A DNA stretch of 64,000 bases from Brachypodius melanocephalos. Taxonomy: Eukaryota > Chordata > Aves > Passeriformes > Pycnonotidae. Below are positions 12,534-24,185 of the stretch, piece by piece. The stretch is taken from positions 2,206,657-2,270,656 of the forward strand of contig VZSR01000243.1 of assembly GCA_013398615.1 (NCBI GenBank), written 5' to 3'. The translations under genes were made by a program, and so were the position numbers. The first letter of the stretch is position 1. Each line of letters begins with the position of its first letter. The notes beneath the pieces were generated by a model. The model was not told the origin of the DNA. It was given only the letters and a program-made list of their open reading frames with translations, and ran no database searches.

Positions 12534-14917
12534 GGTGCAGTGTGATACAAGCAAATCCCAGTGCCCAATTCCTTGGATTCTTGGCTGAGCTTGTTCTTGG
12601 ATGGGTGATAACAGTGAACTGGAAGTGGAGGGGAAACAATACAGGAATATTGGGAGGAAATTCTGCCCCATTCTCCAGAAGAAAGGAGCCCCATGTGAGC
12701 TGACATCTGCACCACAAGGAGCTGGAGGTGCCTCAGCATCAATCCTGCAGCTGAAGCTGAGCCAGGCTGTGACAGCGCTGGGATCCCTGCCACCACATTT
12801 CCTCCGACCTGGAAGGGAAGGTCACAGCCTCCAGAGGTGGCTGAGAGCAGTGAACAGCTGGGCTCTCACTTGGTGGCAGATCAAGGAGTTGCTGTGTCTG
12901 CACCGTGGGTGGGAAAACGCCTTCCATGCCTTTGGTGCCTCTTTTGTTTGTTCATTCAAGTCCCAACTCTTGATAACAGAGCTTGCTCCACCAGCTCAGC
13001 CAGGTGAGCACAGCTCAGAGCCTTCTACCCCTCTTCCTTCAGAGCAGATCCACTGCAATAGGATTCTCCCTCTCCCTAGCTTGTAGGAGAATTAGGAGAG
13101 GCCAAAACGTCCAGGGACAGCAGGACTGTGGAGATGAGGGCTGCACCCAGATGGGGCAGAAGCACTTTGATGGTGCATGCTCAGGATGAGTGAACCTTCA
13201 TTCTGCAACCAAATGCACACCAGACGCTGGGATTAAACCCAAAACTTCTCCCTGCAGGCCTGGGAGGGCAGAGTCTCATCTGAGCACGGCTCACTTGAAG
13301 GCTGAGCAGCGTTTGGAGGCTGCTCTGGGGGTTCTGCCCTGAGCAGGTGCAGGAGCTGACAGGAGGCTCAGCTGCTGACGGGATGGAAAAAGAGTCACAC
13401 AAACAGGTCTCAGTTTTCAGCTCTGGAGCAGAGCTGAGAGTCATGTGAGTGACCAAATATCAGGCAGTTTTATAACCACGGGCTCCCCCCACCCAACCCC
13501 CCAGTCACACATCCTGCACACATCTCACACCGGGCCTGGGGGGTGTGTAACTATTCAGTGTTTGCCACATTTACTTATTTTTAACAACAATTCCACTGGA
13601 AAAAAATAGTGGTTTACGCAAAAAACCTCAGGGCATTTCACAGCACTGTGTGATGTCACCTTGGGGGGACGCCCTGGGGGTGCAGAGTGGGGTGTCCTGG
13701 GTGAAAGCTGCTCTCCAAATCCCCATCCCCCTGTCCCTAAGAGCTCCTGCTTCCAGCTTGGCTTCCCATTCCATTCTGGATTCACCTCCTTTGTGGCTTC
13801 TCAGCCAGCTGGACCCTCCCAGACACAGCCAAGCTTATGGCGAAGGGAAAAACCCAAAATGATGGTGCTGCTGCAGAAACCACATGGCTTGGGGAGTAGA
13901 AAACTTCATAAAACAACACCTGAGACCTGCACAACACATATGACCCGCTTTAACTAGGAGTTAAGAGGTCCCAAAGATATTTTATTCCATCCTCTACCCC
14001 ATGCAGTGTTTATTCCCTCCTCTGTTTAAGCCGTGAGCACTTCAGGGCAGGGATTGTGTCTCGTCCTCTGAGCAAACAGCAGCTCCCACCCTGCACATTT
14101 CAGCATTCCTCATGGCTGTGCACAGCGCACAGGGCTCAGCTCTTGAACTGACAAAAGACACGAGAAAATATAGTAAACAACCCTGTTTATTTGAGAGGGG
14201 GCGTAGGTGGTGTCGTTTTTTTTAACATTTTCTTTTACCCCCAGTGGCATTTTCCTCTCTTGGCTGCTGGGTTGTGCCGTGCTTTAGCGAAGAGGGGATG
14301 GCTTGTTCCCGTGGAAAAGGATGGAGCACTCCAAGAAACACCACCCCGTTGGTTGTGAGCAGCTTTAACACCCCTGCCAAGCTGCCATCTGCCACCGAGG
14401 AGGGGGAAAGGAAGCGAGATGAGGCTCGGAGGCTGCCAGGGCTTCACTGCCTCCTTTTGCTCTCTGCTTTGTTGCCGGCAAGCTGGAATGGGAGCTGACA
14501 CCCCGCTCAGGTGTCGTGCCTTTAAAAGAGCATTTCGGAGCCTTCCCACAAATGAGGAGCTCTGGGGTTTGTCTGGGGGGGTTGTGTTGTTGGGAGTTGT
14601 CAGCCTGGGGGCTGTAATTGCATTTTTTTAGGCTCTAAACAGGGGGGAAAGGTGCTTTAAGGCTCGGGAGATTCCCTCGGGTAACACAGCGGCTGTTTGC
14701 GCTCTGCTGAGGCTGTCAGGGCTCGGAGAAATGCAAAACTCACAGCAACTTTCATCCTGCCCCACTGGCAGCACAGGAAGTGGTTCTTTGAGTGTTTCCT
14801 ACTCAGCAGCGAGCAGGAAACACTCCCAGGGCAGGGCTGCCCAAAAGTCACATCTCGGGGGCAGCCCACAGGGCTGGGGGGGATTCCCCAGTGCATCCCT
14901 GCTCCAGAGTCACACGG
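12534..14917. other. Intron 1, no gene seen
   Basis: Unique-looking non-coding DNA. Overlapping chance ORFs on both strands show no known domain. I see no tandem array, RNA gene or convincing exon here. Confidence 0.55.
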
Positions 14918-15142
14918 GCATGGAATGGGTTGGCTTGGGAAAGGCCTTGAAGAGCATTTTTTCCAACCCCTGGATGGATGCCACGCGCTAAAACACGGTT
15001 TTAATCCCCTCGTGGAGGCAGAAGAAGGGAGCAGGTGGAATTACAGAAGGCGCAGTGGATGTGGCACTTGGGGACATGGGCAGGGCTGGGGGAAGGATTG
15101 AACTCGGTGGTCTCACAGGTCCTCTCCAACCTAAATGATTCA
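14918..15142. mobile_element. Two short CR1-like LINE fragments
   Basis: At 14918-14995 the sequence resembles the antisense 3' end of CR1 (CATGGAATGGGTTGGCTTGG, then TTCCAACCCCTGGA). At 15088-15142 a sense CR1 tail is seen (GAACTCGGTGGTCTCACAGG, then CTCTCCAACC, then ATGATTC). CR1 is the main avian LINE and usually survives as such 5'-truncated 3' ends. Both pieces are degraded. Confidence 0.6.
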
Positions 15143-16244
15143 GGGGGATGGGGAAGATGATGCCAAAAGTGTGAGCTGAAATCCTCTCCTTTTTTTGGGC
15201 TGTCCTGTCCCGACCAAGCTGTGAGCACAGAAACCACCAAAGGAGGTTCTTTTGGATCTTTCAGCTCATTTTCTCTCTCACAGTTCAGTGGTAAAACCAG
15301 CAAAACCTTGGGTTTATCAGCTCTCCTGCCCATTTGCAAGGTCAAAATGAGTGGAGCCCATTAAAACAAAACCAAAACACATTCAGGGATATTCCTCTGC
15401 TGATAAAACCCAAATTAATGGTACAATGGTACTGATATGCTAAATAAATGAAAATCAGAATTTCCTGGAAGCAACTGGACTTGGCTGTTGTCACAGCAAA
15501 ACTCTTTAGAGAAAAGGAGAGACAATTGCAGAGATCTGAACTCTTCAGCACGTTAATAACATTCACAACGTGACTCAGTCAGATGCTTCCAGCCCCAGTG
15601 AGCCTGCATAATTCCAACGTGAAATTTCCCTGCATGTGCTTCCTCCTACTCCTCCTCTCTGAACGATGTCCCCAGCACTCTGCCACAAACATTTCTGCTT
15701 AACTCTTAGCCCTGAATGTATTATTACCCACCAAAAAAAGAAAAAAATAAAAAAAGAAGAAAATGCCTGAGGCAACAAACAACAGAAGCAGAAGGAAGAA
15801 GAGATGCAATTTTATTTTATTTTTTCCCCTTCTAATATTCAGCTAGCAGGATGGGAGAATTATCTCGTTCCTTGTGCTCTCCCTGAATTACTGTGTGCTA
15901 AGTTTAGCTGCTGAGCCCATTTGTGCTGTGGTTTTTCTCTCTGCTAATGAGGGTAATGAGACAGCAGCCTGGAGTTCAATCCGCTGAGCGCTGAGAGGCA
16001 TTCAGGAAAAAAAAAACTCAGGAAATTGGGGGCAGGAGCGATGCTTCCCCTCAAAGAATGGAAAATCCACCTTTATTCCGGGGTGAAACGCCGTCCCTTT
16101 AAGTCGCGGAGTGCGTAGCTGCAATCCAGACACACTTAAAGAAATTATTTCGAGTTATTTCTAGTGCTGTGTGGGAGGCGGGAGGGGGATGAAGCTGATT
16201 CTTGGTGGTTAGAGCAGCCTTGAGCCTTCACATCTCGCCCTGCT
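15143..16244. other. Intron 1, no gene seen
   Basis: AT-rich non-coding DNA with A runs at about 15733-15760 and 16005-16015. Nothing recognisable as an exon or RNA gene. Confidence 0.5.
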
Positions 16245-16690
16245 CTGCTCTGCACAGCCACTTTGGGGGTCTTTGCAGCTCTTTTGGGGTCTTTTTAGCT
16301 CCTCTGCCTGTGCACAGGCACTTTTGGGGTCTTTTTAATTCTTCTGCTTGTGCACAGGCATTTTGGGGATTTTTCAGCTCCTCTCCCTCTACACAGGCAC
16401 TTTTGGGGTCTTTTCAGCTCCTCTCCCTGTGCACAGGCACTTTTGGGGTCTTTTTAGCTCTTTTGGCGTCGTTTATAGCTCTTCTGCCTGTGCACGGGCA
16501 CTTTTGGGGTCTTCTTAGCTCTTTTGGGGTCTTTTTAGCACCTCTGCCTGTGCACAGACATTTTTGGGATCTTTTCAGCATCTCTGCCTGTGCACAGGCA
16601 CTTTTGGGGTCTTTGCAGCTCTCTTGGGATCTTTTCTGCTCCTCTGCTTGTGCACAGGCAGTTTTGGGGTCTTTTCATCTCCTGAGACAA
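16245..16690. repeat. Minisatellite with 20-base module (40/60-base units)
   Basis: The unit is TTTTGGGGTCTTTTTAGCTC followed by CTCTGCCTGTGCACAGGCA. The TGCACAGGCA landmark recurs at 16311, 16351, 16391, 16430, 16491, 16551, 16591 and 16651, that is at steps of about 40 or 60 bases. Longer units contain an extra 20-base TTTTGGGGTC module. It yields a 167-codon open frame rich in FGVFLAPLPVHR-like repeats, which is a by-product of the array and not a gene. Confidence 0.88.
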
Positions 16691-16776
16691 CGAAGCAGGT
16701 CCTGATCAAAGTCAGGCACCCTGCAAATGGCACTTGGTGACCAAACAAGAGCAGCTTGGCCCTGTCCCGCTGGGGA

Positions 16777-16777
<1 letters not shown>

Positions 16778-16808
<31 letters not shown>
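16778..16808. repeat. (ATG)10 microsatellite
   Basis: Ten uninterrupted ATG units. A second independent tract of eleven units lies at 17581-17613. Confidence 0.95.
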
Positions 16809-17580
16809 GAGCCCTCAGGCAGCTTGTCAGACTCTTGGCTCCTCCATTTAAGCATTTAAGCATTAAACCAGATCGTTTCCGTGGCACCCTCGTGGGTTTG
16901 TTCCCTGTGAAACTTCATCTGGCTGCAGCCAAAACCCAAAACTGCTTCCTGGGGCTGAATTCCAGCCCTGTGAATGTTCCTTAATGAGCCCAAATTTCGG
17001 TGCCTGTTTCTCTCCCCATCCATCACACACCTCAGCACTGCAGATTACAAAACGTCAAGTCTGATTTTTTTTTTTCCCCATTTTGCCACATTTCTTTACC
17101 TTCTATTTCCTCTCCTAAAAATGACTGGGAGTTAAATTTGTTGGGAAAAATTCTTAGCAGATTTTTTTTTTATTATTTGGAAGAGAGGAAATTTAGGTTT
17201 GATATATGGAATAAATTCTTTATGGTGAATAAATTCTTTATGGGCTCGTTTTAGGTTTGAGGGAGGCAGCTCATCACCAAATACACACCAGGAGCCTTTG
17301 ACAGGAATATTCAGCTTTCACAGTGATCTGGCTCTTCTTGGTGCAGGAGCCTTCTCAACCAACCACAAATGGATTTTTCAATCCTCCAGGAACCTTTCTG
17401 AGAGGGTTTTTTTAATTATTATTATTTTTCAGATGATGATTGCTGTCTGCCTCCCTCCAGAGGGAGAGAGCTGTGGGCAAAGCAGGGAAAATGCAGAGCT
17501 GTCCTGAGGGAATGAAAGGAATAAAATGGGCATTGTGTGGGTGACAGGGCTGTGATGGCAGGCCTGGATGGGACGAGAGA

Positions 17581-17613
<33 letters not shown>
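17581..17613. repeat. (ATG)11 microsatellite
   Basis: Eleven uninterrupted ATG units, 0.8 kb from the similar tract at 16778. Confidence 0.95.
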
Positions 17614-18908
17614 GTCCCTGCCAGAGTTTTCTGCTCAAAGAACTCTGGCTCCAAACCCTGCTTTCAGTACGTGAAAAAAAAAAAAATAAAAAAAAAAAAT
17701 CCTTTCCCAGAGCAAGCAGAAGGGAATGCAATTAAGGTGGCCTCGTGAAGCTCATAAAGGCTAATGCATGAAAATAAGCAGACAAATTACGGGCAGGCAT
17801 GAGGAGGAACATCTCTAATTGTGAGGTCGGCTGGCCCCGTTCCTTCAGCCTCCCCGAGCTGAGCTGGAGAAGGAAATAAAAGGATCCCACGGGGAACATT
17901 CTGGGCTGTGGGGAGCTGGGCAGGATGAGCAAGATGGAAACTCCTTCTCTAACACCATCCTGCCTTTTTCAGCCTTTCTCCAGAAATCCCACCGCGATTT
18001 CTGGCTCTTATTTGCGAACCTTTATTTATTCAGGAAATAAAATCTTTTGTTGGCCAGGCTGTTTCGTCTCTCCTCTCTGGATGTTTCCTTAGCACAGGGC
18101 TTCTGATTCAGGAGAAAGGAACATCCTCCATCCCTAAACTCTCAGGCACTGCTGGAATTGCTCTCCAAACTCCTACTGACACATTTGGCTCTTCTTTTGG
18201 GTTTGTTTTCAGAGCTTGGCTGCTGCTGCAGCTTGAGTTACAGAAACACCACATGCACTGAGGGGAAAAAAAAAATTCCCAGCACCTTGTTCTCAGTGTT
18301 TCCTGCCACAAGCCAGATCTTCTGCCTGTCCTGACCTTCTTTCCAAGCAGTTCTGCTGTGGTTCTTGGAGTGAAAGCTGGGAAAGCATCCCTTGGAATCC
18401 ATCCCTGCTCTGTGGGTTCTTGGGATCACCCAGCAGCTGCCTGTTTGCCAGGCTGCAAATTAGGAATATCCCATTCGTAACCTAGCAATCTTTCCCAGGA
18501 GGAAAAAAAATGTGGGGAAAATCGGAGTGCTTGTCCCAAATGTATCCGGGATTAAAGCTGGTCCAGGGCTCATTCGTGCCTCGGTGGGGAAGGTGGGTAT
18601 GAAAATATGAATATGGCCATTTTTATTGTGGATTCAGCTCTCCCAAGGCAGCTGCAGGGCAGGGGGATGGACGAACAGCAGCGTTATTCTGGAGTGTGTG
18701 TGTGAGTGCATCTCACACGCTCAGGCACAGCGGAGGGATCATGAGATGGTGTTGAAATAAGCCTTTGTGCAATTTTTATCGACGATTTTCCACCGTGACT
18801 CACCATCATTTACATGTTATCTAACACCGAGAGTCGCAGGTTTGGGTTTCTTTCTGTTCTTCGTGGAGGGGGAAAAAAACCCAAAAAATACCAAAAACAA
18901 CAAAAAAA
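17614..18908. other. Intron 1, no gene seen
   Basis: Non-coding DNA with A-rich tracts (17675-17699). No exon, RNA gene or named repeat recognised. Confidence 0.5.
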
Positions 18909-19545
18909 CCTTTTTGGGAGAGGTTCCTGTGGGTGGAAGGAGTTAAATCTCTGCTGGAATAAGTGTCAGCGGATAATTATTTTCTTAATGAAAAAATAAA
19001 AATAACATTTTTTAAAAAGGGGGGGAAAAGGCACAAACAACAACAACAACAAATAAACCAACCAAACAGAAAATTAAAAAAAACCAACCAAACAAATAAT
19101 AACAACAACAAAAAAAATATCCCCAAACCACTACCTTTTTGGAAGAGGTTCCTGTGCGTGGAAGGAGTTAAATCTCTGCTGGAATAAGTGTCAGCAGACG
19201 GTTATTTTCTTAATGAAAAAATGAAAATAAAATTTTTAGAAAAACTAAACACCCCCCNNNNNNNNNNNNNNNNNNNNNNNNNNNNNNNNNNNNNNNNAAC
19301 CAAAAAACAAAAACAAAAAACCAAACAAACAACCTTTTTGGAAAAAGTTCCTGTGGGTGGAAGGAGTTAAATCTCTGCTGGAATAACTGTCGCAAGACAA
19401 TTATTTTCTTAATAAAAAAATAAAATAAATTAAAAAAAAAAAACAAACACCAAAAACATCCCCAACAATATTAAAAAAAAATCTCTTTTTGGAAGAGGTT
19501 GCCGTGGCTGGAAGGAGTTAAAGGCCTGCTGGAATGGGTGTCAGC
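18909..19545. repeat. Four-copy satellite-like repeat with A-rich spacers
   Basis: A conserved core of about 80 bases (CTTTTTGGAAGAGGTTCCTG, then GGAAGGAGTTAAATCTCTGC, then TGGAATAAGTGTCAGC, then TTATTTTCTTAATGAAAAAA) starts at about 18909, 19134, 19333 and 19484. Cores are separated by A/C-rich spacers (AACAACAACA, AACCAACC) of changing length, so unit size falls from 225 to 199 to 151. An assembly gap lies in the third spacer. The last core is the most diverged. Confidence 0.85.
19258..19297. other. Assembly gap (40 N)
   Basis: A run of 40 N inside the A-rich spacer of the tandem repeat at 18909-19545. It is likely caused by the repeat itself. Confidence 0.98.
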
Positions 19546-22500
19546 AGACAATTGTGTTGTAGAGAGCAGCAGTTCCCAAAATGCACAGACAGAACAATGC
19601 AGCCATTGTAGCGCAGGCACAGCGCTTGGCACCCAGATAAGGCGAGAGGGAATCGGGGAAGTGATGGAATCCACTCAAAGGTTATTGTTTGAGCTCCCTT
19701 TGAAGCCAATTCCAGCCCTTTTTTTGGTGTTTTGTGCCGGGTGTTTGGAGTTTGCGTTGTTCCCTTTCCTCTCCCTGCGGGCTGATAAACCCAACCTGCC
19801 TGCAGGTGAGGTTTAATAACAAACCTGGGGGAGAATAAACCCAACGTGACCCCAAATTTCCATCACACAAAGGTGAGGCGAGGCTGAAATGTTCGAGGCT
19901 GAGGTGTTCGGGTCTAAAATGTTCACAGAATGCTTCAGCAGAACTTTTCTCTTGTCATCAAAGCACCCCGCTCCCTAAAAATAAACCCAAGCTGGAAAAT
20001 CTCACCTCTTCTCCACGCTGGCCAAAATTACCGTGTTGGGTTTGGGAATGGGAAGCTGTCAGACAAGGAAAAAAAAAATTGATTTTTCAGGCTACATAAA
20101 GTGCTTAATCCTCATGGATTTGGGCAAGGTGTGATCCTGGTTTTTCTCCAGGATCTTGTGCTCCTGTTTTTAGCAAAGGTCCTGCAGCTGCTGCAGGAGG
20201 CCAAAAGATTTTTAAAAACCTCAAGGAAGATCTTTTTTTTGGTGCGGGAAATGTCTGAAATAATTAAATTAATGTTGATGTGAGAGGAGGAAAATGATGG
20301 GAACTTTAATGAGGAGGTTTTTCCATGGTGGTGGATTGCCCCAAAAATGCTCTTGGAGCTCTCCCTGTGAATGGCACAGAAAAAAAATCAGCCACACCCT
20401 CACCAAAACAGCCATCGATTCTTAATAACTTTGGGGAACTGCCACAAAGTTTGAGGGTTGGAGTTTGTGAGCTTTTTTGCCCTCTCCATCCTGTACCTCC
20501 TCCAACAGAAATCCGCAAAACTCGGGGGTTGATAAGGACAGAAACCGCCGGGGCTGGCTTAAAGACAGTGAGATTTAATGATCAAATTAAATCTCATGAA
20601 AACTTGAGATTTCTTTTTGTTCCTGTAAGCACTGAGGACACACTGAAGTCGTTTTCTTAAGGTTTTCTGGCCAGACAGGAAGGAGATGGATCGACTTTGC
20701 CTTTTCTGTTGAAACTCGTTGATTCTGAAATAATCACTGGCTGTCAGGAGCTGTGCCATTCAAATGACAAAAACAAAATTTTCAAAAAAAAACCCAGGTG
20801 AAATTACAGGAGCGAGGAACTCGAATAATACGAATGTGAAAAGGCTTTTAACATTCTTCAAGGGTTATTATGTCCTCAACACTCTGCTGATTTTTTAAAG
20901 TGCCTAACTTCATTTGAATCACTTCCCTTATAAATTATGCACTTAAAACCCTGCTGATGTTGCCTCCAATACTTAGAAAAAAAATCCCATTTTTTGCCTT
21001 TTTTCCCCCCCATCCCCCCTTCTACCTCAGATTTTGTTGGAGAGATGATTTCAGGCAAAAAATTTTCTTTTTAACCTCAAGGAACGCAGATGAACTCAGT
21101 CACAATGATTTGGGTACAGTGCAGAGCCTTCAGAAACCTTCAGTTTGTTTTGCAACAGAAAGTTTATTTTCCCTGATTTTAATTAACTGCAGGCCTGGCA
21201 TTGCTAATTTGAAGCCAGGTTCAGAAAGGAGCTGTGGCATCTCATGCACTTGTCCAAAATGCCCACACCTTTAATTAGAAATGTTAAGGTCAGAGCCATT
21301 TGGAAGCCACTGGGAATTTTTTTTTCCAGCAGCTTTGGAAGAAATTCTATGGTAACCTAAAGAAAAGCAGCAACAGGCAAAGACCTCCCTGCCTCTATTT
21401 TGAGCAGAGGATAAAATGCACCCAAAAATAAATAGATTTGTCAACATCAAGCAGCAGAATAGAAGCAAATCCAGCACGAGATTGAGTTACTCAAACCCCC
21501 TCACAGCTTTAATAATCCTGGTTTTCCTTGAGATTTTCTGCAAGGGAGAACATTCTCCATCAGAAAAAGCAAATTTCTTTTCTTTTCTGCTCCATCCATC
21601 GGGGTGCCACAGAGGGCTGTGATTTCATGCTGCAGATGATGGGAGAATTCACGAGATCCCCCTGATCCGGGTGAATCACCCGACAGTGGAGGTTCTGTGT
21701 TTGTGTAAACATCCCAGAGACAAAAATAGGGGAAAAACTCAGAGAAACATAAATGTGTTCATATCCAGAGCACTCTCCACAAAGAATACTTTGTACGGTT
21801 TTTATTGTTGTTGGAGTTGGTTGTTGTTTTTTTTTTTTCTTTCCCAGAGGCATCAGCAGTTCCTTGGGCATGTAATTTATGAGAGGCTAAAAATCTAAAT
21901 TATGCATCAAAAAGGGAGAGATGCAACTCCAGGGTAATAACACATCTCAAAAATAACTTCAAATGCGTCGTTCAGAGCGGCAGCCTATGGCTGGAAACCA
22001 GTGCCCAGTCAGCAAAGAGAAGCAGAGAAGTAAAAATTACTCTTCCTTACATAAAAAACACTCTTGTGGAGATCTTTATTTTTAAATCTGACAGCAGCAG
22101 AGCTGGATCCTGGAACCCTGAATCAGTTGGGAGGGGTGATCCTTCAGAAATGCACTGAACAGAATATTAAATTTTCAGAACATTCAATAATGCAGGAAAT
22201 TGCATTTCAAGCTGAAAAGGAAAGTTTCTCTTTTTTTCTGTTTAACAGACAGAAAAAGTCTCAACACAGCCCAGGGCTGATGTTTGTACAAATAAAAGTC
22301 CCTTGAGACGCCTGAGATCCAGTTTTGTCCTCCTTGAGCTGCTCTACAGCAGGGATAGGCTTTCCATCTGAATTTCACTTAGGGATGGCTGATCTTTCCA
22401 TAATATTTTTTAAATTGGGAATAATAATAATAATAATAATAATAAATTAATAAAAGTAATTTCGTTGAGGATAAAGAATTGGTGAGTCAAATGTTAAAGC

Positions 22501-22762
22501 TCCTTCCCTGGCTCGAGGTGAGAGATCCTCCCCCTGGGCAGTGCAGGACCAGGCTGGGGATAGTTCACCTCTGACAATTATTTATTTTCTGCCTGCCTGG
22601 ATTAATTGGAGAGCCTTGCACAGTGATTTTTGTGAAGGATAACATCACCCATGGCAGGAATTGGGGGAATTATTGGGCTAAATGTGCAGGGAAAAAGGGT
22701 TGGGGCACAGCCAGAGGCAAGGAAAAGGCAGAGGGAAAGAGGAATTTCACATAAAAAAAGAC
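19546..22762. other. Intron 1, no gene seen
   Basis: AT-rich non-coding sequence with T runs (20985-21010, 21822-21840) and a short (AAT)n tract at about 22423-22446. Nothing recognisable as a gene. Confidence 0.5.
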
Positions 22763-23048
22763 TGAAATGATTTTTAAGGTCCCTCCAAACCCAAACCCAT
22801 CTGGGATTCCATCATTCTGTGACTTACCAGCCATGCCTTGCTCTATCAGCCCCTGAAATTTACTGCACACGATTCCTCTCACTGATGGATTCTCCTTTCT
22901 TGCCTATTTTTCACCAGAGAGCTTTAAAATCTTTACCCAAAGGGAAGCTCACATGAGTCAAGATCCTTCACCATGTCCACAGGAGCCTGCAGAGCAAAGT
23001 CATCTTTAAAAACAGAGAGCACTTTACAACCAACTTTTGTGAGCACCT
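22763..23048 (+). repeat. Duplicated 286-base segment, copy A
   Basis: It matches 26486-26765 with only a few substitutions and one 6-base difference (CCAAAC present twice here). It starts with a CR1-like tail (TTTTTAAGGTCCCTCCAAAC, then CATCATTCTGTGAC) and continues into sequence not typical of CR1 (GCCATGCCTTGCTCTATCAG). Copy B keeps about 80 more bases of CR1 at its left end. Both copies are followed by a similar ATTTTATTTATT stretch. Confidence 0.88.
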
Positions 23049-23109
23049 GCCACTCATTTTATTTATTCCTTTTTCTTGGATGTGGCTCTGGTGCCAGGGT
23101 TTAGTTGAG

Positions 23110-23166
23110 GTGTCAGGGCTGAGTTGGACTCGATGATCTTGGAGGTCTCTTCCAACCTGGTGATTC
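23110..23166 (+). mobile_element. CR1-like LINE 3' tail
   Basis: TTGGACTCGATGATCTTGGA, then GGTCTCTTCCAACCTGGTGA, then TTCTG is the typical end of avian CR1. CR1 elements end in a short repeat of the ATTCTGTG type. Here that tail runs directly into the array at 23160-23527. Confidence 0.8.
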
Positions 23167-23527
23167 TGAATTCTGTATTCTGAATTAATTCTGAATGCCA
23201 AATTCTGTGTTCTGTAGTCTGTATTCTGAATTCTGTGTTCTGAATTCTGAATTCTGTATTCTGTGTTCTGAATTCTGAGTTCTGAATTCTGTATTCCATA
23301 CTCTGAATTCTGGGTTCTGTATTCTCAATTCTGTGTTCTCTATTCTGTGATTCTGTAATCTGAATTCTGTATCCTCTATTCTGTATTCTGAATTCTGCAT
23401 TCTGCATTCTTCATTCTGTATTCTGTGTTCTCTATTCTGTATTCTGCATTCTTTATTCTGTGTTCTCTGTTCTGTATTCTGCATTCTGCATTCTTTATTC
23501 TGTATTCTCTATTCTGTATTCTGTATA
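23160..23527. repeat. ATTCTG-type satellite grown from a CR1 tail
   Basis: About 360 bases of degenerate 7-8 base units (GAATTCT, GTATTCT, GTGTTCT, GCATTCT). Unit spelling drifts along the array: GAATTCT dominates at the left, GTATTCT and GCATTCT at the right. It produces long glutamine- and asparagine-rich open frames on the minus strand and a leucine- and phenylalanine-rich one on the plus strand, all repeat artefacts. Confidence 0.9.
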
Positions 23528-23814
23528 ACCTGACGTGGCAGCAGGTGATCTCCAGGTCTGGATTGCATCTCCCTCTGTCTCCAGGCCCTGTGAATCACCT
23601 GGGCTCTTTGAGAAGCCCCCACAGCACAGCAAAGGTGCCCTGCAGGGGCCTCCAGGGGCTGGGGACAGGTTTGTGTTCAGAGGGAGCGATGCCACCAGCA
23701 CAGGGCTCATCCACCTCACAGAGGGAGCAATCACTGCTCGGTTGGGATTTCCACTCAGAATTTCCTCCAGGGAAAAAAGTCTGCCCTTGTTGCAGCAGGA
23801 GGTTTTTGAACTGG

Positions 23815-24185
23815 GCCACAAAGGAGGGGATTCAGCCTGAAATGCCACCAGAAAGGGGAAAATGGGGAATTCTCAGCATAACACAGGGAAAAAGGATGGG
23901 ATTCAGCCTAAAATGCCATCAGAAAGGGGAAAAGTGGGGAAATCTGGGCATAACACAGCCATAAAGAATGGAATTCAGCCTGAAATGCCACCAGAAAATG
24001 AAAAATGGGGAAATCTGGCCATAATCCAGCCACAAAGAAGGGGATTCATCCTGAAATGCCACCAGAAAGGGGAGAAATGGGGAAATTTGGTCATAACCCA
24101 GGCACAAAGGAAGGGATTCAGCCTGAAATGCCACCAGGAAAGGGGAAAGTGGGGAGATCTGGGCATAACCCAGGGAAGAGGCTCC
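23815..24185. repeat. Minisatellite, 71-72 base unit, about 5 copies
   Basis: The landmark ATTCAGCCTGAAATGCCACC recurs at 23830, 23901, 23973, 24044 and about 24116. Units contain AGAAAGGGGAAAATGGGGAA and CATAACACAG. Copies differ by substitutions, so the array is moderately old. It produces artefactual frames on both strands. Confidence 0.9.

Noticed and set aside
16202..16705. 167-codon open frame
   Set aside because: Entirely produced by the 20-base-module minisatellite; the protein is a run of repeat translations without a domain.
23063..23484. Minus-strand frames rich in Q, N, R and E
   Set aside because: Translation of the ATTCTG-type satellite; no start context, no domain.
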